Source: an uncultured Clostridia bacterium (GTDB lineage Bacteria > Bacillota > Clostridia > TANB77 > CAG-508). Taken from it: 14,232 bases of DNA. A program made the translations under genes and the position numbers. The notes beneath the pieces were generated by a model, which did no database searches, was not told the DNA's origin, and saw only the letters and a list, made by a program, of their open reading frames with translations. Below, piece by piece: positions 1 through 7,458 of the stretch; the first letter of the stretch is position 1; every line of letters begins with the position of its first letter. The stretch covers positions 1 through 14,232 of the forward strand of contig CALXZW010000029.1 of NCBI GenBank assembly GCA_944393345.1, read 5' to 3'.

Positions 1-1
1 A

Positions 2-190
2 ATAAATAAAACTAATGTAGATAATATAATTAAGAAAATAGAAAAAATATACAAAAAGCCAACAAAAATTATAAAAATTGCGAAAAAAGGAAAAATAAAA
101 GCCAAGAAAATATATTCAAAGAAATATCAAATTATTCCTAGAATAAATTTATTAAAAGAAATATGTGCTGAAAGGGAAAAAAATGGATAG
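2..190 (+). CDS. C-terminal end of an upstream gene, partial
   Basis: An open frame enters from the left edge and runs 62 codons to a TAG at 188-190. The visible peptide is strongly basic, rich in Lys and Ile (for example IYKKPTKIIKIAKKGKIKAK), with no recognisable domain. Basic, helical tails of this kind are common at the C-terminus of Gram-positive glycosyltransferases, and the next seven genes make polysaccharide, so a glycosyltransferase tail is my inference. Its stop overlaps the ATG of the acetyltransferase by 8 bases, which supports both translational coupling and the reality of this frame. The product cannot be identified from what is present. Confidence 0.6.
   Translation: MNKTNVDNIIKKIEKIYKKPTKIIKIAKKGKIKAKKIYSKKYQIIPRINLLKEICAEREKNG
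171..176 (+). promoter_or_regulatory. Ribosome binding site deciding the acetyltransferase start
   Basis: AAAGGG lies six bases before the ATG at 183. A GTG at 165 is also in frame but has no purine-rich site before it, and the residues it would add do not fit the family's usual N-terminus (M-[DN]-S-F-Y). The ATG at 183 is therefore preferred. Confidence 0.6.
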
Positions 191-743
191 TTTTTATTCG
201 GCAGAAGAATTAAATGAGATAGGATTGAAAAGTTATGGGGAAAATGTGTTGATTAGTAAAAAAGTCAGTATATATTCACCAGAAACAATAAAGATTGGTA
301 ATAATGTAAGGATTGATGACTTTTGCATTTTATCTGGAAATATTGAAATTGGTAATTATGTTCATATTGCAGCTTATACTGCATTATACGGAAAATATGG
401 AATAGAGATAAAAGATTTTTGTGGTTGTTCAGCAAGATGCACAATATATAGTGCATCAGATGATTTTTCTGGAGAATATATGATTAGTCCCATGGTTTCA
501 AAAGAATATACAAATGTTACTGGAGGAAAAGTTACTTTAGAAAAATTTGTTCAATTAGGAGCAAATACATTAGTAATGCCAAATGTAAAAATAAAAGAAG
601 GAACGGCAGTAGGGGCTATGTCTTTTGTAAACAAGGATTTAGAAAAATGGGGAATTTATGTAGGAATACCTTGTAAAAAAATAAAAAATAGAAAGAGAAA
701 TATAGAAATCTTAAGTGAAAAAATAATAGGAGGAACTCTATGA
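183..743 (+). CDS. Left-handed beta-helix acyltransferase (sugar acetyltransferase)
   Basis: A 186-residue hexapeptide-repeat acyltransferase, expected to move an acetyl group from acetyl-CoA to a hydroxyl or amino group of a sugar in the cytoplasm. After a family-typical start (MDSFYSAEELNEIG) come isoleucine-rich rungs: IKIGNNVRI near residue 36, IEIGNYVHI near 54 (His61 is a catalytic candidate), then an insertion loop with SASDDFSGEY, then VTLEKFVQLGANTLVMPNV and IKEGTAVGAMSFV, and the closing WGIYVGIPCKKIK that caps such helices. The length is normal for the WbbJ/LacA/CatB-like group. It overlaps the upstream gene by 8 bases and the next by ATGA, so it belongs to the operon. The acceptor could be an amino-sugar precursor or the finished polymer; sequence alone does not decide. 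Confidence 0.85.
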   Translation: MDSFYSAEELNEIGLKSYGENVLISKKVSIYSPETIKIGNNVRIDDFCILSGNIEIGNYVHIAAYTALYGKYGIEIKDFCGCSARCTIYSASDDFSGEYMISPMVSKEYTNVTGGKVTLEKFVQLGANTLVMPNVKIKEGTAVGAMSFVNKDLEKWGIYVGIPCKKIKNRKRNIEILSEKIIGGTL

Positions 744-1834
744 AGATTACAATAGTTATTACTACATATAATCAAGAAAAATATATCGGACAAGCAATAG
801 ATGGAATAATTATGCAAAAAACGAAATTTCCATTTAAAATATTAGTAAGTGATGATTGTTCGAAAGATGGTACAAGAGAAATATTAAAAAGATATAAGAA
901 AAAATATCCAGAAAAGATAGAAGTAATATATAATGAAAAAAATTCAGGTGCAATGGATAATTTTTTTAATACTTTATCAAAAGTTAAAGATTCAGAATAT
1001 GTGGCTCTATGTGATGGGGATGATTTTTGGACAGACGAAAATAAGTTACAAGAACAAATAGAATTTCTAGATTTAAACAAAGATTTTAATATTTGCTTTC
1101 ACAAATCAAGAATGTTTTATGAAAATAATGAAAAAGAGGAAAAAATAATTCCTCAAAATGTAAAAGAAATAACTGTATTAGAAGATTTAATAAAAGGAAA
1201 CTATGTTGTTGCTAATAGTGTTGTTTATAGATGGAAATTTAATAATAAAAATTTGTTAGATTATATTCCACGAAATATAGTTCCGGGAGATTATTATTTA
1301 CATTTATTACATGCAGAAGATGGAAAAATAAAAATGATAGATAAAGTAATGTCAGCATATAGAAGACATAATAAGGGGATTTGGTGGAGCGAAGACAATA
1401 AAGACAAAGAAGAATTTAGTTTGAAATATGGTAAAAAGATTTTAAATTTTTATGATGAAGCAGAAAAAAATATGAAATTACCAGATAGACCTTTTGAAGC
1501 ACAAAGAAAAGATGCTATATATAATATTATTGTTGCATTTGTTAAGAATAATAGAATTGAAGAATTAGAAGAAGTTATAAAAAGTCAAAATGATAAAAGA
1601 ATATATAGTGAATGCATGAAAGATATTGTTAATAGAAATATATGGTTTTTAGATATTTTAGCAAATGGAGATGAAAGAGAAAAAAAAATAAGAGAACATC
1701 AAAAAGAAATACAAGAAATAAAAGAAGAATTAGAAATTAAAATAAAAGAGTTAGCAAAATACAAAGAAGAGAATGAAGCAATAAAGAACTCGAAATGGTG
1801 GAAGTTAAGAAATAAAATAAAAGGAGTTAAATAA
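740..1834 (+). CDS. GT2 family glycosyltransferase with coiled-coil tail
   Basis: A 364-residue inverting GT-A enzyme that transfers a sugar from a nucleotide-sugar donor to a growing polysaccharide on the inner face of the membrane. Residues 1-12 give the nucleotide-binding strand (ITIVITTYNQ), 37-45 the SDDCSKDGT motif, and 92-95 DGDD, the metal-binding DxD region, followed by FW. GDYYLHLLHA near 183-192 probably holds the catalytic base, and YRRHNKGIWW follows near 207, as in many Gram-positive relatives. Residues about 310-352 are Lys/Glu-rich and heptad-like, a predicted coiled coil, ending in NSKWWKLRNKIK. The start is fixed by AGGAGG just upstream and the ATGA overlap with the acetyltransferase. 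Sugar specificity is unknown. Confidence 0.88.
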   Translation: MKITIVITTYNQEKYIGQAIDGIIMQKTKFPFKILVSDDCSKDGTREILKRYKKKYPEKIEVIYNEKNSGAMDNFFNTLSKVKDSEYVALCDGDDFWTDENKLQEQIEFLDLNKDFNICFHKSRMFYENNEKEEKIIPQNVKEITVLEDLIKGNYVVANSVVYRWKFNNKNLLDYIPRNIVPGDYYLHLLHAEDGKIKMIDKVMSAYRRHNKGIWWSEDNKDKEEFSLKYGKKILNFYDEAEKNMKLPDRPFEAQRKDAIYNIIVAFVKNNRIEELEEVIKSQNDKRIYSECMKDIVNRNIWFLDILANGDEREKKIREHQKEIQEIKEELEIKIKELAKYKEENEAIKNSKWWKLRNKIKGVK

Positions 1835-1850
1835 AACGTAAGGAGGAAAA

Positions 1851-3401
1851 ATGGAAGAAAGAAAAGAATATAATGATATAGTAGTATTTTTAAAAAAATC
1901 AAAAATTTCAATAATAATAATTGTATTATTCACCTTATTTGCATTTGGACAAAGACTAATAAGCGGAGGTTTTTCGATTGATACAGAACTTTATATAAAT
2001 CAATTGGAAACGGGAGGTAATGATTCTTGGTGGATAAGTTTAAGTAGATGGGGATTAGTATTTTTAAATGATTTTTTACAAATGGGAACATTACCAATAT
2101 TTGCATCAAATTTTCTAACAGTAGTAATTATGATAATATATTCTATTGCGTATAATTACTTATTCTATACGTTAATAGATGAAAAGTACAAAGAAATATT
2201 TGTAAAGTTTCAATTTATTTTTCCAATAATCTTTATTACCAATCCGATTTTTGCGGAACAATATAATTTTGTATTGCAAAATGCTGGTATGGCAATAGCA
2301 ATATTAATGATACCAGTATCAATTCTTCTTGTGAACCATGGAATAGAAGAAGAAAACAAAATAAAAAAGGTATTTTGTTATTTAGTAGCTGTTGGAATGT
2401 CAATAATAGGATTTGCAGTTTATCAATCTATTATATTATTATATATAGCAACAGTAGCAGTTTGTTATTTATTAAAAGTAATAAAAGATAAAGATAATAA
2501 TTGGATTTATTTATTAAAACAAATAGGGATATTTTTATTTATAGCAGCAATTTATTTTGTTATCTCAAGAATATTGGGACAACAAGATACTACATATTTA
2601 CAGTCAGCATGGACTAAAGATGGAATTAAACAATGTTTAATAAATATAGCATATTGTATAAAAAATGTACTATATTGTGATACTATTTTTTACAATATAG
2701 GATATATTATTTCAATATTTGTAGGAATAGGAATGATTGTACACTTAGCAATAAAAAAACAATTAAAAATTGGAATAGTCTTAGCTACAATAGGAATATT
2801 AATGGCTCCATTTTATATTATGATAATAACAGGGGTAGATCAATTAAAAAGAACACAATTTAATTATTCTTTTGTAATAGGAATAATGATTAATTTGTTG
2901 ATAGGATTTTTAGCCCAAAGAAAAAGTCTAAAATATTTGTTGGTAATAGGATTAGTATTTGTAATAGGTATGGCTTATATACAATCTTATACAACCGCTA
3001 ACCTATTTTATACCGCAGATATAACATATAAAAAAGATGAATATTTTGCACATGAATTGGCAGGAAGAATTGAAGAAAAAGAATGGTATAATGATAATGA
3101 AGAATATACAATAGTATTTGTTGGAGAGCATTTACCAGATTTAAAAAATGCATATTTAAAGAGTGAAATAATAGGAAGATCTTTCTTTGAGTTCGATTAT
3201 CAATATATTTACGGAGTGAATCAAAGGGCTACAGCTTTTTTAAATATTTTAGGACATGATTTTAATATGGCAACAGCAGAAGAATTTGAAAATGCAAAAC
3301 AATATGCCGAGGAAAATAATATGCCAATATACCCAAAAGCAGATTCAATACAATTATTAGAGAATAACAAAATTATAGTCAGATTATCTGAAGAATATTA
3401 A
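1851..3401 (+). CDS. GtrII-like membrane glucosyltransferase
   Basis: A 516-residue polytopic membrane protein with roughly ten hydrophobic segments between residues 17 and 380 (for example 17-33, 80-107, 174-208, 306-327) and a soluble C-terminal part of about 125 residues. The first outside loop has GGFSIDTELYI and SLSRWGL, an acidic residue and an RWG-type motif that I associate with the GtrII family (Glucos_trans_II). In that family the enzyme takes glucose from undecaprenyl-phosphate-glucose and adds it as a side branch to a polysaccharide outside the membrane. The start follows a strong AAGGAGG and lies 16 bases after the preceding stop. A branching role here is inferred from the family; another polyprenyl-phosphate sugar or a generic GT-C transferase is possible. 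No GtrA or GtrB partner gene is visible. Confidence 0.68.
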   Translation: MEERKEYNDIVVFLKKSKISIIIIVLFTLFAFGQRLISGGFSIDTELYINQLETGGNDSWWISLSRWGLVFLNDFLQMGTLPIFASNFLTVVIMIIYSIAYNYLFYTLIDEKYKEIFVKFQFIFPIIFITNPIFAEQYNFVLQNAGMAIAILMIPVSILLVNHGIEEENKIKKVFCYLVAVGMSIIGFAVYQSIILLYIATVAVCYLLKVIKDKDNNWIYLLKQIGIFLFIAAIYFVISRILGQQDTTYLQSAWTKDGIKQCLINIAYCIKNVLYCDTIFYNIGYIISIFVGIGMIVHLAIKKQLKIGIVLATIGILMAPFYIMIITGVDQLKRTQFNYSFVIGIMINLLIGFLAQRKSLKYLLVIGLVFVIGMAYIQSYTTANLFYTADITYKKDEYFAHELAGRIEEKEWYNDNEEYTIVFVGEHLPDLKNAYLKSEIIGRSFFEFDYQYIYGVNQRATAFLNILGHDFNMATAEEFENAKQYAEENNMPIYPKADSIQLLENNKIIVRLSEEY

Positions 3402-3422
3402 ACGAAGATTTAGGAGAAAAAC

Positions 3423-4370
3423 ATGCCAAAAGTAAGTATAATTATACCAGTATATAATGTAGAAAAATATATAAAAAAATGCTTAGAAAGTCTTGCAGAA
3501 CAAACATTGCAAGACTTTGAAATTATAATCGTAAATGATGGAACAAAAGATAATTCAGAAGAAATTATATTGAATTATCAAAAAGAACATCCAGAAATGC
3601 CAATTAAATATTACAAAAAAGAAAATGGTGGTTTAGCTTCAGCAAGAAATCACGGAGTTAAATTTGCCACTGGTAAATATATTTCTTTTTTTGATCCAGA
3701 TGATTATTTAGATAAGGACTTATTTAAGAATCTAGAAAAATATATGGATGACAATATAGATGTAATAAAATTCAAAATGCAAACAGTAGACATCAATGGA
3801 AAAATATTAGAAAAATTGGATGGCCCTGTATTTGAAAAATGTACAGGAGAAGAAGCATTTAAAAAATTGTGCACATTTGATAAATTTATAGATCCAGCTT
3901 GTATTTACCTATATAAGAGAGAATTTTTTATAGAAAATAATTTTGAATATAAATTAAGATATCATGAAGATTATGGATTAACGCCATTAATTATTATACA
4001 AGCTAAAAGTTTTGTTTCTACTAATATTTATGGATATTTTTATTTACAAACAGAAGAAAGTTTAACAAGAAGTAAAGATACAAAAAAAGATATAGCTAGA
4101 GCAAAAGATATGCTAGATCATTATGATAATATGAAACAATTAATTGATGTTTACGAAATAAAAAAAGAAACGAAGGAAATAGTAAAAAGATATTATACTA
4201 ATTCTGTTATATTGAAAGCAAGTACGTTAAGTGGACAAGAACAAAACAAATACATAAAAGAAATTAAGAAAAGAGAATTATATAAAAATATCAAACCAAC
4301 TAATTTAAAACAAGCAGTAAAGAGAATAATGTTAAAGTTCTCTGTAAGATTATATTTGAAAATGAGGTAA
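3423..4370 (+). CDS. GT2 family glycosyltransferase (first of a tandem pair)
   Basis: A 315-residue GT-A glycosyltransferase. It shows the N-terminal strand PKVSIIIPVYNVEKYI, the VNDGTKDNS donor-binding motif near 37-45, ENGGLASARNHG near 67-78, and DPDD at 91-94 as the metal-binding acidic cluster. HEDYG near 181 is the usual position of the catalytic base and acceptor site. About 120 residues of helical, basic C-terminus follow and may lie on the membrane. It resembles the next gene closely across the first 95 residues (PKVSII-P-YNVE-YI-KCL pattern), which suggests an old tandem duplication. A GGAG ribosome site precedes the ATG, and the next gene begins 6 bases after its stop. Its expected role is one linkage in the polymer; the sugar is not predictable. 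Confidence 0.88.
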   Translation: MPKVSIIIPVYNVEKYIKKCLESLAEQTLQDFEIIIVNDGTKDNSEEIILNYQKEHPEMPIKYYKKENGGLASARNHGVKFATGKYISFFDPDDYLDKDLFKNLEKYMDDNIDVIKFKMQTVDINGKILEKLDGPVFEKCTGEEAFKKLCTFDKFIDPACIYLYKREFFIENNFEYKLRYHEDYGLTPLIIIQAKSFVSTNIYGYFYLQTEESLTRSKDTKKDIARAKDMLDHYDNMKQLIDVYEIKKETKEIVKRYYTNSVILKASTLSGQEQNKYIKEIKKRELYKNIKPTNLKQAVKRIMLKFSVRLYLKMR

Positions 4371-4376
4371 AAGTAT

Positions 4377-5339
4377 ATGCCAAAGGTAAGCATAATAGTT
4401 CCATTTTATAATGTAGAAGGATATATAGAAAAATGTTTAGATACATTAGTTAATCAAACATTAAAGGATATAGAAATAATACTAGTAAATGATGGATCAA
4501 CAGATAGAAGTATAGAAATTGTAAATAAGTTTTTAAGAAGGTATCCAGAAAAATTAGTATATTTAGAAAAAGAAAATGGTGGTTTATCCGATGCTAGAAA
4601 TTATGCAATTCCTTATACTAAAGGAGAATATATTGCATTCTTAGATTCTGATGATTATGTGGAAAAAGATATGTATGAAGAAATGTATAATATGGCTAAG
4701 AAAGAAAATAGCGACATGGTAGAATGTAACTTTTATTGGGAATATCCAGATAAACAAAAAGAAGATATAGGGACAATATATCATGGTAAAAATGAAATGA
4801 TTGAAAAAATAAGAGTAGTTGCATGGAATAAACTAATAAAAAGAGAAATTTTAGAAAAAAGTGAAGTAAGATTTCCAAAAGGATATCGCTATGAAGATAC
4901 CGAATTTACATATAAATTAATTCCTTATATTGAAAAGGTATCCTTCTTAAAAAAGCCATGCATACATTATGTACAAAGAGAAGGGTCTATTTCAAATTCA
5001 CAAAATGAAAGAACAAAGGAGATATTCGATGTTTTAGATCATGTAATTGAATATTACAAAGAAAAAGATATATACGAAAAATATCAAGAAGAATTAGAAT
5101 ATATTTATGTAAGATATGCATTTTGTAGTTCATTACTAAGGATCGTAAAAATTAAAGATGACAACTTACAAGAAAAATTATTAAATTTAACATGGGATAA
5201 TGTAAATACTAAATTTCCGAATTGGAAAAACAATGAGATATTGAAAAAAGGAAAAGGAATAAAAAATTTATATATGAAGACAATAAATCGCTTTACTTAT
5301 GAAATGTATACAACAATTTTGGCTATGATTCAAAAATAA
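4377..5339 (+). CDS. GT2 family glycosyltransferase (second of a tandem pair)
   Basis: A 320-residue GT-A enzyme with PKVSIIVPFYNVEGYI at the start, VNDGSTDRS near 37-45, ENGGLSDARNYA near 66-77, the DSDD acidic cluster at 90-93 and YEDTEF near 172-177. These are the canonical GT2 donor, metal and catalytic-base positions. WNKLIKREIL near 150 is the conserved helix seen in capsule and teichoic-acid-type enzymes such as the EpsJ/TuaG-like group. It is coupled to the previous gene (6-base gap, ribosome site GAGGT inside the upstream stop region) and is followed by the GT4 gene after 14 bases. It probably adds a different residue from its neighbour, since their C-terminal halves have diverged strongly. 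Confidence 0.88.
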   Translation: MPKVSIIVPFYNVEGYIEKCLDTLVNQTLKDIEIILVNDGSTDRSIEIVNKFLRRYPEKLVYLEKENGGLSDARNYAIPYTKGEYIAFLDSDDYVEKDMYEEMYNMAKKENSDMVECNFYWEYPDKQKEDIGTIYHGKNEMIEKIRVVAWNKLIKREILEKSEVRFPKGYRYEDTEFTYKLIPYIEKVSFLKKPCIHYVQREGSISNSQNERTKEIFDVLDHVIEYYKEKDIYEKYQEELEYIYVRYAFCSSLLRIVKIKDDNLQEKLLNLTWDNVNTKFPNWKNNEILKKGKGIKNLYMKTINRFTYEMYTTILAMIQK

Positions 5340-5353
5340 GAAAGAGGAAGAAA

Positions 5354-6478
5354 ATGAAAAAGATTTTATTTGGAATAACTAGTTTAACTTTAGGGGGAGC
5401 AGAAAGAGTATTAGTAGATATAGCAAATGCGTTATGCAACCAATATGATATTACAATATTTACAATATATGCAAATGGAGAACTAGAAAAACAATTAAAT
5501 AAAAAAATAAAATTAGAAAGTTTATACAAAGTAAGCTACTTAGAATTACCTAAATTAAATAGAAAACTAATAGCACCATTAAAAGTATTAGCACTTAAAA
5601 ACTACATTTATAAAAAGAAGATAAAAGGAGATTATAATGTAGAAATTTCTTTCTTAGAAGGACCAATAACAAGGCTATTTAGTGTAAAAAATACTAAAGT
5701 AAATAAAATAGTGTGGATACACAACGATATTTCAAAAGTATTTGGTACAGGTTTAAAATCAAAAATAAAAAAAGTAATAGATAAAAATATTTATTCTAAA
5801 TATGATAAATTGATTTTTGTAAGTAAAGATAACTTAGAAAAATTTAATGAAGCATATAAAGAGAAAGAGATTAAACGTAAAGAAAAAAGAGTGATTTATA
5901 ATTATATTGATGCAAATAGAGTTATAGAAAATGCTAATGAAAAACTAGAAAAGGAATTTAATAAAGATGTTATTAATTTTGTTACAGTTGCAAGATTAGT
6001 ACCACAAAAAGCGTTAGATAGATTAATTAGGATTCATAGTGAACTTATAAAAAATCTAGGGCATAAGCATAATTTTTACATAATAGGAGACGGTCCAGAA
6101 AAAGAAAAACTAGAAAAAATAATTAAAGACTATAAAGTAGAAGATAGTTTCTTTTTACTAGGTAAAAAGGAAAATCCATATCCATATGTCAAAGAAGCTG
6201 ATTATTTTTGTCTACTTTCACAATTCGAAGGTTATGGAATGGTATTAGAAGAAGCAAAAATTTTAAATAAGTCAATTATTATTACAGATACTGCAGCAAG
6301 AGAAGCGGTATCAAATTACCCTAATAGTGTAATTTTAGGCAATACAGAACAAGGAATATATGAAGGCCTAGAAAAAATAATAAAAGAGCATAAAGAAAAA
6401 AAACAAGGAAATATAGAAAAAGCAGCATATGATAATTCAAAGAAAATAAAAGAAATTATAGAAGTAGTAGGTGAATAA
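5354..6478 (+). CDS. GT4 family (GT-B fold) glycosyltransferase
   Basis: A 374-residue retaining glycosyltransferase with two Rossmann-like halves. The N-terminal acceptor domain has the glycine-rich LTLGGAERVL motif at residues 11-20. The C-terminal donor domain starts near 208 with FVTVARLVPQKALDRL, continues with YIIGDGPEKEKL near 242, and ends in SQFEGYGMVLEEA, where Glu292 and Glu300 form the E-x7-E nucleotide-sugar signature. Length and order are normal for the family (WaaG/PimB/EpsF-like). It probably adds an alpha-linked sugar to the lipid-linked polymer in the cytoplasm. It follows the GT2 gene by 14 bases with GAGGAAG as ribosome site, and its stop lies one base before the ATG of the next GT2. 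Confidence 0.9.
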   Translation: MKKILFGITSLTLGGAERVLVDIANALCNQYDITIFTIYANGELEKQLNKKIKLESLYKVSYLELPKLNRKLIAPLKVLALKNYIYKKKIKGDYNVEISFLEGPITRLFSVKNTKVNKIVWIHNDISKVFGTGLKSKIKKVIDKNIYSKYDKLIFVSKDNLEKFNEAYKEKEIKRKEKRVIYNYIDANRVIENANEKLEKEFNKDVINFVTVARLVPQKALDRLIRIHSELIKNLGHKHNFYIIGDGPEKEKLEKIIKDYKVEDSFFLLGKKENPYPYVKEADYFCLLSQFEGYGMVLEEAKILNKSIIITDTAAREAVSNYPNSVILGNTEQGIYEGLEKIIKEHKEKKQGNIEKAAYDNSKKIKEIIEVVGE

Positions 6479-6479
6479 C

Positions 6480-7364
6480 ATGAAAATTTCAGTGCTTACA
6501 CCAACATATAATAGAGGAAATTTATTAGAAAAACTTTATAATAGTTTAGTAGAAAATTCAAATTATGGAGTAGACATTGAATGGTTAATTATGGATGATG
6601 GTTCTACAGATAATACTAAAACTATAATACAAGAGTTTCAAAAACAAACAGAACAAGTAGAAATAAAATATTTTTATCAAGAAAATCGAGGAAAAATGGT
6701 AGCTATTAATAATTTAGTAGAAAGTGCAACAGGAGATTTAATAGTAGACTGCGATTCTGATGACTATTTTACAAAAGATGCTTTTGAAATTATAAAAAAG
6801 TCATATGAAGAAAATAAAGAAGAAAATAATATCTATGGGTTATGCTTTCTAAAATATGATCAAAATGGAAATAATATGGGAAAAAAATTTAAAAATAAAA
6901 AGACGACAATGTTTGATTTATATTTTAAAGAAGGAGAAAATGGAGAAAAATCAATAGTATTTTTATGCAAAATACGAAAACAATATTATCACAAATTAGA
7001 AAATAGTGAAAAGTTTGTAACAGAAGCAAGAATGTATCATGAAATGGATCTAAAATATAAAATAATATGCATAAATAAACCAATTATGGTATGTGAGTAC
7101 CAAGAAAATGGATATACAAAGAACATACAAGAAGAATTTAAAGAAAATCCTTATGGATATTATGAATATTTTAAGGAAATATTAGAAAGAGATATGCAAG
7201 GCATAGATTTTAAGAAGAGATTATATGTAATTAAACATTACATATTATTTACTTGTCTTACAAAAGCTAAAAATAGTAGTAAAAAAATAAATGGAAAATT
7301 TAATAAATTTTTATATAATTTATTGTATATACCAGGTATAATAAAAACAAAAATAAAATTCTAA
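6480..7364 (+). CDS. GT2 family glycosyltransferase, last gene of the polysaccharide operon
   Basis: A 294-residue GT-A glycosyltransferase. MKISVLTPTYNRG opens the nucleotide-binding fold, MDDGSTDNT lies near residues 38-46, ENRGKMVAINN near 68-78, and DSDD at 92-95 is the acidic metal-binding cluster. YQENGYTKN near 207 matches a Y-x-[ED]-x-G-[LY]-[ST] element common in one subgroup of bacterial GT2 proteins; the C-terminus is basic. A GTG at 6471 is in frame but would overlap the GT4 stop, while the ATG at 6480 follows a weak GTAGGTG and gives the family-normal N-terminus, so I use the ATG. Only eight bases separate its stop from the next promoter's -35 box, so the operon probably ends here. 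Sugar specificity is unknown. Confidence 0.87.
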   Translation: MKISVLTPTYNRGNLLEKLYNSLVENSNYGVDIEWLIMDDGSTDNTKTIIQEFQKQTEQVEIKYFYQENRGKMVAINNLVESATGDLIVDCDSDDYFTKDAFEIIKKSYEENKEENNIYGLCFLKYDQNGNNMGKKFKNKKTTMFDLYFKEGENGEKSIVFLCKIRKQYYHKLENSEKFVTEARMYHEMDLKYKIICINKPIMVCEYQENGYTKNIQEEFKENPYGYYEYFKEILERDMQGIDFKKRLYVIKHYILFTCLTKAKNSSKKINGKFNKFLYNLLYIPGIIKTKIKF

Positions 7365-7371
7365 AAAAATA

Positions 7372-7400
7372 TTGACAAAAATAGATTACAATTGTAAACT
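7372..7400 (+). promoter_or_regulatory. Sigma-A type promoter of the amidase gene
   Basis: A perfect -35 box TTGACA at 7372-7377 is followed, after 17 bases, by TAAACT at 7395-7400 as the -10 box. Transcription would start near 7407, giving a leader of about 50 bases. The -10 box overlaps a palindrome that may be an operator. Confidence 0.7.
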
Positions 7401-7429
7401 AAAGATAAGTTTTACAACTGTAATTTTTT
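7385..7429 (+). terminator. Possible terminator of the glycosyltransferase operon
   Basis: The arms 7385-7400 and 7408-7424 pair over about 15 base pairs, with one bulge and one A-C mismatch, around a 7-base loop (AAAGATA), and run into TTTTTT at 7424-7429. This looks like a weak, AT-rich intrinsic terminator for transcripts arriving from the upstream operon. Transcripts starting at the amidase promoter would hold only the right arm and escape it. The same bases form the candidate operator, so this reading is an alternative or a second role. Confidence 0.4.
7386..7423 (+). promoter_or_regulatory. Two TTACANNTGTAA dyads: candidate BlaI/MecI/CopY-family operator
   Basis: TTACAATTGTAA at 7386-7397 is a perfect palindrome, and TTACAACTGTAA at 7412-7423 differs only in its centre. 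Their centres are 26 bases apart. One overlaps the -10 box and the other lies just after the expected transcription start. TACA-NN-TGTA is the known recognition core of the winged-helix repressors BlaI, MecI and CopY, so repression of the amidase with relief by a wall or metal signal is plausible. No repressor gene is in the window. Confidence 0.5.
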
Positions 7430-7445
7430 ATAAAATTAAAATTAG

Positions 7446-7453
7446 AAAGGGAG
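7446..7453 (+). promoter_or_regulatory. Ribosome binding site deciding the amidase start
   Basis: AAAGGGAG lies five bases before the ATG at 7459. The frame is open further upstream, to 7372, but that stretch is promoter DNA; the ATG at 7459 gives a textbook signal peptide. Confidence 0.75.
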
Positions 7454-7458
7454 ATATT

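Noticed and set aside
1680..1688. A run of nine A bases inside a glycosyltransferase gene as a phase-variation tract
   Set aside because: Runs of 7-9 A are common throughout this AT-rich window, and slippage here would only alter the coiled-coil tail. There is no sign of a selected switch.
3423..5339. Two halves of one broken glycosyltransferase gene
   Set aside because: Each frame has a complete GT2 domain with its own start, ribosome site and full length; they are tandem paralogues.
7372..7458. A longer N-terminus for the amidase
   Set aside because: The upstream in-frame codons overlap the promoter, have no ribosome site, and would bury the signal peptide.
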